From assembly GCA_027484655.1 (NCBI GenBank), contig JAIXSM010000028.1:87494-151493 (forward strand): a stretch of 64,000 nt of DNA, given 5' to 3'. Each line of letters opens with the position of its first letter. Positions within the stretch are counted from its first letter, which is position 1. The stretch comes from Hyphomicrobiales bacterium (GTDB lineage Bacteria; Pseudomonadota; Alphaproteobacteria; Rhizobiales; Beijerinckiaceae). Position numbers and translations under genes: made by a program. Under the pieces are notes generated by a model. That model was given only the letters and a program-made list of their open reading frames with translations. It did no database searches and was not told where the DNA came from. Shown here piece by piece: positions 1 to 8,794 of the stretch.

Positions 1-530
1 GCGCGTTCTTGATCGACAAAACTTTCAATAAAATAGGCGCCGAGATCCGTTGACGCCCAATCTGCCGTAACGCCATGGCGCAAATGTCCGCGATGAAATT
101 CTGCAAAGGTTCCGTCCGCTGCGGCAGAGCGATAATCAGCCTTGCGGCGCGTGAAATCCTGCTTGCCTGCGTTGCCCCCCACGATGATCGCGGCCGACAC
201 AAGCTCTGGCTGCTCGCATGCAAGTTGCAAAGCAATTTTCGAACCGATGCTACACCCCATCAGCACCGCGGGCGCCTTGACGCCCTCGTCTCGCAGCACA
301 CCCAACACGTCAGCGCCCATGTCCCGCAGGGAGAACGGCGCACGCGGCTTCGCCGAGCGACCCCAGCCGCGCAGGTCCACGCTGTACACCGTGAACGCCT
401 TTGAGAACGATCCGACTTGATAGCGCCACAGGTCGTGATTGAACGGGAGGGCGTGGATCATCATCAGTGGCGGCCCCTGGCCGGCTTTCTCATAGTAGAT
501 CTCAAGGCCATTGGCGCGGCTGAACGGCAC
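1..530 (-). CDS. alpha/beta hydrolase, 3' end cut by window edge
   Basis: Reverse-strand reading frame with no stop from the GTG at 530 to the left edge, so the C-terminal part is missing. A GGGAGG ribosome site lies just upstream of the GTG. The protein shows an HALPFNHDLW oxyanion-type segment, a DLRGWGRS strand and the nucleophile elbow G-C-S-I-G, the order expected of alpha/beta hydrolases. The Asp/His part of the triad lies in the missing region or cannot be assigned. It is divergent from the isomerase-like gene that starts at 626 and probably shares its promoter region. Substrate unknown; neighbours suggest an organic acid, ester or lactone. Confidence 0.8.
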   Translation of the reverse strand, partial: MPFSRANGLEIYYEKAGQGPPLMMIHALPFNHDLWRYQVGSFSKAFTVYSVDLRGWGRSAKPRAPFSLRDMGADVLGVLRDEGVKAPAVLMGCSIGSKIALQLACEQPELVSAAIIVGGNAGKQDFTRRKADYRSAAADGTFAEFHRGHLRHGVTADWASTDLGAYFIESFVDQER

Positions 531-625
531 AGTTCCCTCCCGTGTCGATAATGATGAGGGGCTGGCGCCCCTCTGCTATCCCGGTAAGATGCGACGCGAC
601 GAACACATCGCACAAGGGGGAGGAT

Positions 626-1378
626 ATGACTTACGAGCCCATTCGACCACGCGCCCGCATCGGCTTCATCATTCCCTCCTCCAACAGAATGGTCGAGCCT
701 CAGGCGCGGCGCTTTTTGCCCGCTGACGTTGAGCCGCACTTTACGCGCATAGGAATGACGAACCGTCACAAGGCGCCGCTGGATCAATTGCTCGCGCGTA
801 TCCTCCATGCAACCGAATTGCTCGCGGACTCCAAATGCGACGTTACGGTGCTTCAATGCACCGGAACATCAATGTCCGGCGGCGTGCAGGCGGAACGCGA
901 TGTGCTGAAGGCGATGGAAGCCGCCAGCGGCAAGCCCGCGCTCAGCGCTGCATCGTGCATCACCTCGGCGCTCACAACCCTGCGCGCGCGCAAGCTCGTG
1001 TTCATCTCGGAGACCCAGCAGGAGGGTCATGAAAAGAAAGCAAAGTACCTGAAGGAAGCGGGTTACACGCTGCTGGCGGACAAGGCCGTGGGCCTGTCAG
1101 GCACGGACGAATACTGCGCCATGCCGCCTCAGCTGTGGTTTGACACCGCCGTGGCCATGCGCCGTGACGACGCGGACGCTTACTTCATCAGTTGCGCGAA
1201 CATCCGCAGCATTGATGTTATTCAGCAACTGGAGGCGGCCCTCGGAAAGCCTGTCGTCACCAGCAATCAGGCCGCCTTCTGGCGCGCACTTCGTATGGCT
1301 GGCGTCGATGACAATGTGCCGGCGCTCGGCTCGCTTATGCAGCACACAGCGCCAGTGGATTTGTTGGACGCCGCATAA
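626..1378 (+). CDS. maleate isomerase / arylmalonate decarboxylase family protein
   Basis: 250 aa from the ATG at 626, chosen because GGGGGAGG lies directly upstream; an in-frame ATG at 542 has no such site. The protein begins with the GFIIPSSNRMVEP stretch typical of maleate cis-trans isomerases. It carries the two cysteines of the Asp/Glu racemase superfamily, Cys78 in LQCTGTS and Cys190 in FISCANIRS, close to the spacing of the maleate isomerase pair. Family members isomerise maleate to fumarate or racemise or decarboxylate related diacids. The exact substrate here cannot be read. Its neighbours (Bug binding protein, acyl-CoA dehydrogenase) fit an organic-acid catabolic cluster. Confidence 0.85.
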   Translation: MTYEPIRPRARIGFIIPSSNRMVEPQARRFLPADVEPHFTRIGMTNRHKAPLDQLLARILHATELLADSKCDVTVLQCTGTSMSGGVQAERDVLKAMEAASGKPALSAASCITSALTTLRARKLVFISETQQEGHEKKAKYLKEAGYTLLADKAVGLSGTDEYCAMPPQLWFDTAVAMRRDDADAYFISCANIRSIDVIQQLEAALGKPVVTSNQAAFWRALRMAGVDDNVPALGSLMQHTAPVDLLDAA

Positions 1379-1394
1379 GCGGCGTCACTCGGGC

Positions 1395-2423
1395 TTACTT
1401 GTTCAGTTCCGCAGCGCGCTGGATGATCGACTTCGGCGTCGCATAGGCTTCGCGCACCATCCGCTCCATATCGGCGCCGGAGATCGGCTCAACCTCGAGC
1501 CGGACTTTTTCAGCGTCCGCGAGGAAGGCCGGATCCTTCATGGTGGCGTCGAACGCGCGACGTATCACCTCCACAAGCGGCTTCGGCGTGCCCGGCGGCA
1601 TCAGGAAGGGGCGACCCAATTCCTCCGGAAACGCCAGCGTCGCAAGCACTTTCCTGTCGTCCTCGTTCTGGACGAGACTCGAGAGCAGCGGAACCTGCTC
1701 AAGCCCGCGCTGGGGCGTGAAACCCGTCTGGATGAGCACATTGATTCGCTTGTTGTCGATCCAATCCGGGCTGGCCGCCTTCAGCGTCGAGTAGGACAAT
1801 CCGCAAATTCCCTCCGCCTCGCCACGCTCAAGTGAAAGTCTCGCCTCAGTCGTGCTGTAGCCCGGCACGACCCGGAAGCGCGTGCCGAGCAGCGCGTTGA
1901 GTTGCTTTGGCATCGTGGCGGAGTTTCCGGTTGCCCCGGTGGCCGCGGTCACCACCTCACGCTCCCTCGCCTGCCCGATCGTCTTTACCGGGCTGGTGTG
2001 CCAGGTCACGCAGATCTGCTGCTGCTTGCTGATGCTCCCGATCCACTCAAGATCGCGCGGATCATATTTGACGGACGGGTTCCCAAACAGCGGCTCGACC
2101 AGAAGCGTATTGTAGGTCGCGACGATGACAGTCCCGTCTTTCGGCGCCACACTGGCGGCCCAGTTCGTGGCGAGCATGCCGCTGGCGCCCGGCATGTTCT
2201 GGTCAACAATGTTCGGGTTTCCCGGAATGTGCCGGCGAATATGCTGGGAGAGCATCCGCGCGTAACTGTCATAACCTCCGCCCGCGCCCGACGGAATGAC
2301 CATGCGAATCTGCCGGCCCTTGTAGAAAGACTCTGACGATTGCGCGGCGGCCTCACTGGCCCAGCAAAAACCCATCGCGACACACGACGCGGCCATAGCC
2401 GCAAGCCCCCCGATCCGGACCAT
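1395..2423 (-). CDS. Bug/TctC-family tripartite tricarboxylate transporter binding protein
   Basis: 342 aa from the ATG at 2423, preceded by GGAGGAAACC. The ATG 21 bp further upstream lacks a site. A signal peptide of about 28 residues ends in SEAAAQ. The mature protein has the Bug/TctC pattern: R-I-V/M-I-P-x-G-A-G-G-G-Y-D near its start, then a QNMPGASG segment and the PKDGT motif. Such proteins bind a carboxylate in the periplasm and hand it to TctA/TctB membrane subunits. No TctA or TctB gene is present in the window, so this is an orphan receptor. Convergent with the isomerase-like gene, 17 bp away, and divergent from the acyl-CoA dehydrogenase. Confidence 0.9.
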   Translation of the reverse strand: MVRIGGLAAMAASCVAMGFCWASEAAAQSSESFYKGRQIRMVIPSGAGGGYDSYARMLSQHIRRHIPGNPNIVDQNMPGASGMLATNWAASVAPKDGTVIVATYNTLLVEPLFGNPSVKYDPRDLEWIGSISKQQQICVTWHTSPVKTIGQAREREVVTAATGATGNSATMPKQLNALLGTRFRVVPGYSTTEARLSLERGEAEGICGLSYSTLKAASPDWIDNKRINVLIQTGFTPQRGLEQVPLLSSLVQNEDDRKVLATLAFPEELGRPFLMPPGTPKPLVEVIRRAFDATMKDPAFLADAEKVRLEVEPISGADMERMVREAYATPKSIIQRAAELNK

Positions 2424-2595
2424 GGTTTCCTCCAACCCGCGCACGGCTCTTTTTCGGAAGGTTCTCAGGCGCAGCCCTTCGCGTCAACCAGAAGGTTTGC
2501 ATCAGGCAAGCCCCGGCGCTAGCTTAGAGCGCTGAAGCCTGCAGGCGGTTTTCGCCCACAACAAACAAGCGCCGAGAGCGCGGGAGGAACTCTTT

Positions 2596-3750
2596 ATGGT
2601 CTCATTCGTGCTGCCTGAAGAATTGCGTATGTTGCGCGAGAGCCTGCGCCGGTATGTCGATGCCGAGATGATCCCGGTTGAGATGGACAGCGTCGACGGC
2701 GACGAATTCCGCGCAGATTACAAAGAGCGCTTCCAGCAGGGCATGCGCAAGCTCGGCCTCTGGATGATGGACGTTCCCGAGGACTTCGGCGGCCCCGGCC
2801 TCGGTTTGCTCGCCAAATCGGTCGTTTGGGCTGAACTCGGACGCACCATCGCTATCCCGGCGCGTGGCGATCAGATCACAGGCCCGACCGTGCGTTCGAT
2901 TCTCTACTCGCTTGAGGGTGAACTGCGCGAAAAATATCTTTTGCCGGTGCTGCGCGGGGAGAAGAAAGCCTGCTTCGCGCAAACTGAACCTGACGCCGGA
3001 TCCGACCCAGGCGGGATGCGCACAACAGCCGTGCGCGACGGAGACCACTACATCATCAATGGCACGAAGCGGTTCATTTCCGGAGCAGGCTCCGCCGATT
3101 TCATGCAACTGATGGCCGCCACAGACCGCTCGCTTGGATCACGCGGCGGCATTTCGTGCTTCCTTGTCGACATGGACACGCCCGGCGTGAAACTCGGCGC
3201 GCGCTATGAAACCATGATGGGCGACCGCCCGTGGGAGATCGTTCTCGACAACGTGCGCGTGCCTGCGACCAATATCGTGGGCGGGGAAGGCAAGGGCTTT
3301 TCGCTCGCGCAGAAGTGGCTCGGCGCCGGCCGCGTCAAGCATGGCGCGCGCGCTCTCGGCGTCGCGGAGCGTGCGCTGGAACTGGCGACCGCTTACGCGA
3401 AACAACGGTCTACCTTCGGCAAGCCGCTGTCCGAGCGTCAGGGCATCCAGTGGAAACTCGGCGACATGTACATGGGCCTTGAGGTCGGCCGTATGCTCGT
3501 ATGGCGGGCGGCGTCCCTCATTGACGAGGGCCACGAAGCACGTGTGGAAGCCTATCACTGCAAGTATTTCTGCGACGAGATGGCGTTCAAGGCCATCGAT
3601 GAATGCATGCAGATCCATGGCGGCATCGCACTCACCAAGGACATGCCCATCGAGCGTATGTGGCGCCAGCAGCGCAGCTACCGCATCACCGAAGGCGCGA
3701 GCGAGGTGATGCGCAACGTGATCGCACGACACGTTCTGAAAGCCTACTGA
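2596..3750 (+). CDS. acyl-CoA dehydrogenase family protein
   Basis: 384 aa, the normal length for an FAD-dependent acyl-CoA dehydrogenase. GGAGGAACTC precedes the ATG. Seen in order: an N-terminal helical domain, the ACFAQTEPDAGSDPGG FAD/substrate loop near residue 130, the beta-domain, and a C-terminal helical domain. The latter has CMQIHGGIALTKD and YRITEGASEV, where the glutamate of T-E-G-A is the likely catalytic base. It would oxidise an acyl-CoA to the enoyl-CoA and pass electrons to ETF. It is first in a same-strand run with the ornithine-cyclodeaminase-like gene and a hydrolase. No acyl-CoA ligase or transferase is adjacent, so the substrate is unknown. Confidence 0.92.
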   Translation: MVSFVLPEELRMLRESLRRYVDAEMIPVEMDSVDGDEFRADYKERFQQGMRKLGLWMMDVPEDFGGPGLGLLAKSVVWAELGRTIAIPARGDQITGPTVRSILYSLEGELREKYLLPVLRGEKKACFAQTEPDAGSDPGGMRTTAVRDGDHYIINGTKRFISGAGSADFMQLMAATDRSLGSRGGISCFLVDMDTPGVKLGARYETMMGDRPWEIVLDNVRVPATNIVGGEGKGFSLAQKWLGAGRVKHGARALGVAERALELATAYAKQRSTFGKPLSERQGIQWKLGDMYMGLEVGRMLVWRAASLIDEGHEARVEAYHCKYFCDEMAFKAIDECMQIHGGIALTKDMPIERMWRQQRSYRITEGASEVMRNVIARHVLKAY

Positions 3751-3766
3751 CGCGACCATCATCGCA

Positions 3767-3790
3767 CCCGCCCGGTCGCAACCGGGCGGG
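3767..3790 (+). terminator. hairpin after acyl-CoA dehydrogenase
   Basis: Perfect 10-bp inverted repeat CCCGCCCGGT / ACCGGGCGGG around a CGCA loop, 16 bp after the stop codon. No clear T-run follows, so it may be a processing or partial-termination element inside the 2596-6157 operon rather than a true terminator. Confidence 0.4.
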
Positions 3791-3872
3791 GTTGCCCGTC
3801 GCACGCGAGCCTCCTAGAAAGAGCGCAACGTCGCCGCTGCGCGGCTTGCGCAATCCGAACGAGGGAAACGCC

Positions 3873-4949
3873 ATGACGCTCATCCTGTCCAATGACGACG
3901 TCGAGAAGCTGCTGACGATGCCTGACTGCATCGCAGCGCTTGAAGAAGCCTACGTCGAGATGGCGGAAGGCCGTGGAATCAGCCGGCAGCGCTCGGATTG
4001 CATTACACCCACGACCTACAGTGATGACGCGATCTATGGCCTGAAGTCGATGGACGGCGTTGTCCCGAAGCTTGGCGTCGGGGCCATTCGCATCAACTCT
4101 GACATCGTCACGAACCCGCTTGTCGGCAACACGCGACGACGCGTTAAAATTCCGGCGGCCCCGAATGATCGCTATGTCGGGCTCGTTCTGCTCTTCTCAA
4201 CGCACAACGGCGAGCCGCTGGCGATCTTTCCCGATGGCGTGCTTCAGCGGATGCGCGTTGGCGCCACAAACGGGCTCGGCGTCAAGTATATGGCTCGGCA
4301 GAACGCAGAAACGCTCGCCATTCTGGGCTCGGGATGGCAGGCGGAAACGCAACTAACGGCCGCTTGTTCGGTGCGCGACATCAAGAGCATTCGCTGCTAC
4401 TCGCCAAACACGGAAAACCGCGAGGCTTTTTCGGCGCGCATGAGCGAGACGCTAGGCATCCCGGTTACGCCTGCAGCGCAGCCGGAAGACGCTGTCGTTG
4501 GCGCCGATATCGTGATGTGCGGTTCCAACTCGCTCGATCCCATCTTCTTTCAGAAGTGGGTGGAGCCCGGAATGCATTTGTCCTCGATCAAGAAACCCGA
4601 GATTGAACCGGCAGCCATCCGCGCAGCGCAAAAGGTTGTCGTGCATACGCACGACACCTCGCCAATTCTCGTCGTCGCAAAGGGCGCGAACTTCCGGGAG
4701 AACACGAAGGAAGCTGGCTGGAACGCCGCCAACCAGCTCGATTTCAAGTCCTTCCCCACCCTTCCGCAACTCATCGCCGGCTACGTGAAGGGGCGCGAGA
4801 GCGATGAGGAAGTCACATGCTTCCTCAACAATCTTGGACTGGGCTACCAGTTTGCGGCGGCAGGCTCAGTTATTTACAAGCGTGCGATGGAGCAAAACGT
4901 CGGCCACGCGTTGCCGACGGACTGGTTCACCGAGACGGTTCACCCCTGA
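3873..4949 (+). CDS. ornithine cyclodeaminase / mu-crystallin family protein
   Basis: 358 aa from the ATG at 3873, preceded by GAGGGAAACGCC. The open frame extends far upstream into the preceding gene, but that part is a shadow. Features: a substrate-binding N-terminal part with the RVGATNGLGVKYMAR segment and an NAD(P)-binding Rossmann motif A-I-L-G-S-G-W-Q-A near residue 150. Relatives include ornithine cyclodeaminase, alanine dehydrogenase, ketimine reductases and opine-type enzymes; the sequence does not decide between them. It lies between the acyl-CoA dehydrogenase and a hydrolase whose ATG follows 14 bp after its stop, suggesting one transcript. Confidence 0.88.
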   Translation: MTLILSNDDVEKLLTMPDCIAALEEAYVEMAEGRGISRQRSDCITPTTYSDDAIYGLKSMDGVVPKLGVGAIRINSDIVTNPLVGNTRRRVKIPAAPNDRYVGLVLLFSTHNGEPLAIFPDGVLQRMRVGATNGLGVKYMARQNAETLAILGSGWQAETQLTAACSVRDIKSIRCYSPNTENREAFSARMSETLGIPVTPAAQPEDAVVGADIVMCGSNSLDPIFFQKWVEPGMHLSSIKKPEIEPAAIRAAQKVVVHTHDTSPILVVAKGANFRENTKEAGWNAANQLDFKSFPTLPQLIAGYVKGRESDEEVTCFLNNLGLGYQFAAAGSVIYKRAMEQNVGHALPTDWFTETVHP

Positions 4950-4963
4950 GAACGAGGCTAAAC

Positions 4964-6157
4964 ATGAGCGAAGTTCCCGCTGGCGTGCGGACGATGCTGG
5001 CTGGCCTGGAGGGCGAGAACATCCTTGTGCCGCTCGACTGGGACGGGTGGATGAGTGTTGGTCCCGCGTACGCGGAAACAGCGTTCAGCAAGCGCGAGGT
5101 GACGTCGCGCTTCTCCCGCAACGGCTATACGTGGGACATTCATGGCTCGTTGTATCGCCCCGAGCGCGAAGTCTACCCCGATTGCGCGTTCGTCTTCTTC
5201 CATGGCGGCGCGGATTCCGAGGATGTGTTCGATCTCACGCCCGACGGTCGGCCAGGGCAGGCGCGCGCCCTTGCGGCGCAAGGCTTCACGGTTCTCTCGA
5301 TCACGTATCCAGGGCATTACCCGCCGGGCGGCGTGTGGCGCACGCCTATTGCAGAGCGCCAGCCTGTTTATCTTCTGGATCGCGAACTTTCGCTGGAAGA
5401 GACTCTCGATCGCAATCTGAAGTGCACGTTCAACACAATCCTTCAGGGCGCAGGCCAACTCGTCACAGAGCATCTGCGCGGTCGCAAACTCATCGCTTGG
5501 GGCCATTCAACAGGCGGCCCCATGGCTTCAGCGCTCACCGCGTTCGCGCCTGAAAACACGGTGATCGGCCTCGCCAACTTCGGCACGGGCGGTCCTGATG
5601 GATGGCGCAAGGCGTGGCGTGAGGCGACAGGCGCCGAGCGTTACGTCGAGTTGCCAGTGGATCATGTGTCGCGTCGTTCGCCGCACACCTATCGCGAGGC
5701 GGGCTACGAGGATCCGCCGGAGCTGACGCCCTGGGGCGGGCCTGACGAGTTGTTCCGCTGGGCTTCAAACGCTCACCGCTCGCAGATCAAGACATCCCTC
5801 TGCGACAATCAGCATCGCGGCATCCTCACCATGCTGGAGCAGTACGCAGCGCGCACTGGCCTGCCGCTTGCGGAGTACGTCGATCATCTGGCGGAACCGA
5901 ACCCCGCGTGGCTGCAGTCGATCTCGGTCCTTGCTATCGTTGGCGACAACGACAAGGGGCACTGGGTTGCGGGCGCAACGCTTGAGCAGAAGCGCGAAAT
6001 GTACATGGCGCAGCGCTATCGCGACGCGGGCGTGAAGCGCAACCACGTCGTTCTTGTGCCGCGCTATGGCCACTTCGGCTTCATGGAGATGCACAACGAA
6101 AAGTTCGTGCATCTCTGGCTTTGGGCCTTGCGCGCCGGCTACTTCGGCGCGCTCTAG
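4964..6157 (+). CDS. alpha/beta hydrolase
   Basis: 397 aa from the ATG at 4964, with GAGG upstream; upstream in-frame sequence overlaps the previous gene and is not used. Shows FFHGGADSEDVFD (oxyanion-hole region), the nucleophile elbow W-G-H-S-T-G-G at about residue 182, a VGDNDKGHW acidic loop and a C-terminal RYGHFGFM that can supply the triad histidine. The length exceeds simple esterases and suggests an inserted lid domain. Probably cotranscribed with the two preceding genes. It would hydrolyse an ester, thioester or amide of the same unknown pathway. Confidence 0.85.
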   Translation: MSEVPAGVRTMLAGLEGENILVPLDWDGWMSVGPAYAETAFSKREVTSRFSRNGYTWDIHGSLYRPEREVYPDCAFVFFHGGADSEDVFDLTPDGRPGQARALAAQGFTVLSITYPGHYPPGGVWRTPIAERQPVYLLDRELSLEETLDRNLKCTFNTILQGAGQLVTEHLRGRKLIAWGHSTGGPMASALTAFAPENTVIGLANFGTGGPDGWRKAWREATGAERYVELPVDHVSRRSPHTYREAGYEDPPELTPWGGPDELFRWASNAHRSQIKTSLCDNQHRGILTMLEQYAARTGLPLAEYVDHLAEPNPAWLQSISVLAIVGDNDKGHWVAGATLEQKREMYMAQRYRDAGVKRNHVVLVPRYGHFGFMEMHNEKFVHLWLWALRAGYFGAL

Positions 6158-6163
6158 GCTGCG

Positions 6164-7207
6164 TTAGCGTGGACTTTCGGAGATTGCCTTGCGCGCAATC
6201 TCCACGATGTCGGGCGGCGTCGCGTACACGCGGCGCAGGATCTCATCGATCTCTTCGCCGCGCACCACATCGATGTCCATGCGCAGTTTCTTCGCCTCGG
6301 CGAGGAACTGCTCATCTTTCGTCATGGCTTCAAACGCCTTGCGCACAGCCTTGAAACGCTCGTCGGGAACACCCGGAGGCATGACGAACGGGCGCCCCCA
6401 ATGCTGGGCCGCGAGGATCAGCTCCATCACTTTTCGGTCCTGATCGGATCGCGCGTAATCTGTAATCAGCGGCAGATTTGGAAACTCGGGGCTCTTGGTC
6501 ATTGCAAGTTGCGCGAGCAATCGCGCCTTGTTGTCTTTGAGCCATGGCTCAAGGATATCCTTGTCCCCCGCCCATCCGGTGCTGATGCGCCCCTTCACCT
6601 CTCCGCGCTCCATGGCCATGTAGGCCTCTACCGAGCTCTTGTAGCCCGGCACGATCTTGAAGCGGGTCTTGAGCACGTTGTTGAGGAACAGCGGCAGAAA
6701 GTCCGTCGAGGGGCTGGAGCTGCCCACGATCAGCTCCGTCTTGAACAGGTCGTCCATCGTTTTTTGCGGCGCGTCCTGCCACACAACGATCAACCCTGTT
6801 TCCGTGTTCAGGCTCCCCAGCCAGTTGAACTTCATCGGATCATACTGAAGCTGAAGATTGCGCGCCTCAAGCAACGGCGATGTGAGCAGGCCACGCTGGA
6901 CCGTCGCCATGGCCGTGCCATCCTTGGGCGCCACATTGTAGAGATAGTTTGTGACGCGAAGTCCGCCGCCGCCCGGCATGTTCTGCACCACGAAGCCCGG
7001 CCCGCCGGGAATCAATCGGCCGAGATGCCGCGTCACCATGCGCGCATAGGCGTCATATCCGCCGCCGGGTTCGGACCCGACAGACATGGTGATGCGCTTG
7101 CCCACGTAAAAATCCGCCACGGCGTCAGCGCGCGCGGCGTATGCCCCCGCGCACACAAGCCCGCCAGCCAGCATCAAACCCGTGAACGCCCGTCGTGTCG
7201 AAACCAT
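6164..7207 (-). CDS. Bug/TctC-family tripartite tricarboxylate transporter binding protein
   Basis: 347 aa from the ATG at 7207, preceded by GAGGAGG. The upstream open frame is not used. The signal peptide starts MVSTRRAFTGLMLAGG and ends near AYAARA. Bug pattern visible: VGSEPGGGYDAYARM after the first strand, then VVQNMPGGGG and VAPKDGT. It is only distantly similar by eye to the other Bug protein at 1395-2423, so it probably binds a different carboxylate. No TctAB genes are nearby. Convergent with the hydrolase (6 bp apart) and divergent from the MFS gene. Confidence 0.9.
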   Translation of the reverse strand: MVSTRRAFTGLMLAGGLVCAGAYAARADAVADFYVGKRITMSVGSEPGGGYDAYARMVTRHLGRLIPGGPGFVVQNMPGGGGLRVTNYLYNVAPKDGTAMATVQRGLLTSPLLEARNLQLQYDPMKFNWLGSLNTETGLIVVWQDAPQKTMDDLFKTELIVGSSSPSTDFLPLFLNNVLKTRFKIVPGYKSSVEAYMAMERGEVKGRISTGWAGDKDILEPWLKDNKARLLAQLAMTKSPEFPNLPLITDYARSDQDRKVMELILAAQHWGRPFVMPPGVPDERFKAVRKAFEAMTKDEQFLAEAKKLRMDIDVVRGEEIDEILRRVYATPPDIVEIARKAISESPR

Positions 7208-7359
7208 GCCGCAACCTCCTCGCCTTTGAATCCGCACGCCTACTGAGAAGCAAATCAGGCGCCTTGCCCAGCTTGCATCACACGAGACATGGCGACCATC
7301 GAAGGCTACTGTAGCGCTGACATCCAAGAACGCCAGGAAACGCCCGAAAGCACGCCATC

Positions 7360-8595
7360 ATGCATATGAAAACTCCTGCGCTGGTGAAGCGCAACGTTAC
7401 GCTGTTCTCGATTTCACAATCGTTCACCGGCGCAGGAATGCAATTCAGCTACGGGTTCGGGCCGCTGATGGTGGTGAGCCTTACCGGATCTCCCGGTCTT
7501 GCGGGCCTTTCGGTCGGGTTGATCGGCATAAGCCGCTTTCTCGTCGCCTACCCGATGGGGAAGATCACCGACTCTTACGGGCGCAAGCCCGGCATTCTGC
7601 TGGGGCTATGGCTCGCGCTCGCCGGAGCCCTGATGCTGGGCTCCGCGATGCTGGCGAGCAGCGTGGCGCTGTTCATCGTGGGGCTTCTCGCATTCGGCAT
7701 GGGCATGAACGGCGCGCAACAGATGCGCGTCGGCGCTGCGGACATGTACCCGCCCTCCATGCGCGGGCAGGCGCTTGGCTATGTCGCGCTCGGCTCGCTG
7801 GGCGGCCTGCTGCTGAGCCCGCTGCTGGTTGTGATCGCGGAACCGGTCGCGAAACTGACAGGAGTTGATCCGCTCGGCCTGCCGTGGTTCTTCCTGCCCG
7901 CGCTCATCATCACTGGCATGGTGATCGTGTCTTTCGTGCAGCCGGACCCGAAGGTGATCGGCGCGAACCTTTCGCACTACTGGCCCGACTACAAGCCGGC
8001 TGCAAAATCAGCGCCCGCCGCAATCAAGGATTTCGGCGCCATGACGTTGCTCCGCAATCCAGCGACGCGGCTGGCCATCGTCGCCAACTGCGCCGCCACG
8101 GGCAACATGTCCATCGTGATGGTGCTCACGTCGCTTGTGCTTGCGCACCACGGCCATTCATTGACCGCGATTGCGGTCTCGCACACGGCCCATTCGGTGG
8201 GCATGTTCGCGTTCACGATCCCGCTCGGTCGTCTTGCGGATCGTGTCGGGCGCTCGAAGATCATGTACCCGGGCGTCTTCGTCTCGCTGATCGGCGCGGG
8301 TCTCGTGGCGTTCACGCCCGGCTTTTACACCGTCACCCTTGGCACTTTTCTTGTCGGCCTTGGATGGGCGGGGGCGAACGTAGCCGCGACGGCGTTCCTC
8401 GCCGATCAGGTGACAACCAACGAGCGCGGCCGCGCCATCGGTCTCAACGATAGCTTTGCGGGCGCAAGCACAGTGTTTGCGGCCTTCGTCACCGGCCCGC
8501 TCATCCAGTGGTACGGACTGCCAGCCACGGGCATGATCGCCATGCTGCTGGCCGCGATGCCGTTCGCCTTGCTCGCGTTTGACCGACGGCGCTGA
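7360..8595 (+). CDS. MFS permease
   Basis: 411 aa, with about twelve hydrophobic segments in two halves. The loop between helices 2 and 3 is GKITDSYGRKPG and its second-half counterpart is GRLADRVGRSKI, both close to the MFS motif G-x-x-x-D-R-x-G-R-x. The start at 7360 has only a weak AGGAAA upstream; the ATG at 7366 is an alternative. Likely an inner-membrane uptake or efflux carrier for a metabolite of the surrounding catabolic genes; direction of transport and substrate cannot be read. Confidence 0.87.
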   Translation: MHMKTPALVKRNVTLFSISQSFTGAGMQFSYGFGPLMVVSLTGSPGLAGLSVGLIGISRFLVAYPMGKITDSYGRKPGILLGLWLALAGALMLGSAMLASSVALFIVGLLAFGMGMNGAQQMRVGAADMYPPSMRGQALGYVALGSLGGLLLSPLLVVIAEPVAKLTGVDPLGLPWFFLPALIITGMVIVSFVQPDPKVIGANLSHYWPDYKPAAKSAPAAIKDFGAMTLLRNPATRLAIVANCAATGNMSIVMVLTSLVLAHHGHSLTAIAVSHTAHSVGMFAFTIPLGRLADRVGRSKIMYPGVFVSLIGAGLVAFTPGFYTVTLGTFLVGLGWAGANVAATAFLADQVTTNERGRAIGLNDSFAGASTVFAAFVTGPLIQWYGLPATGMIAMLLAAMPFALLAFDRRR

Positions 8596-8657
8596 ACGAT
8601 CCGGGAACCAGCAGGCCCGCACGCCATTGTCCTTCCGTTCAAGAACGGAGAAGAACG

Positions 8658-8753
8658 ATGGGCGAGTACACAGGCCTGGCGATGTTCTTGTGGATCGTCG
8701 GCGCGCCGATCATCGGGTTCCTCATCGTGTCGCGTATGCGCGGAGCGGACTGA
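8658..8753 (+). CDS. small single-pass membrane protein, 31 aa
   Basis: Short frame ATG-TGA with GGAG seven bases upstream. It encodes an N-terminal MGEYTGLAMF, a hydrophobic stretch LWIVGAPIIGFLIV and a positive end SRMRGAD, the usual shape of a one-helix inner-membrane miniprotein. It lies 62 bp after the MFS gene on the same strand and may be its accessory. Function unknown; existence rests on ribosome site, length and composition. Confidence 0.5.
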   Translation: MGEYTGLAMFLWIVGAPIIGFLIVSRMRGAD

Positions 8754-8764
8754 AGCGCTATGGA

Positions 8765-8785
8765 CAGCCTGATCTACTCAGGCTG
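8765..8785. terminator. hairpin between convergent genes
   Basis: Perfect 8-bp stem CAGCCTGA / TCAGGCTG with a TCTAC loop, placed between the small + strand gene and the end of the - strand ATPase gene. It is positioned to end transcription in both directions, but neither side has a strong T-run. Confidence 0.45.
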
Positions 8786-8794
8786 CACCCTCCC

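Noticed and set aside
464..856. Minus-strand frame of 130 codons overlapping the first two genes
   Set aside because: It overlaps both the hydrolase and the isomerase-like genes, which have clear motifs, and encodes no recognisable protein.
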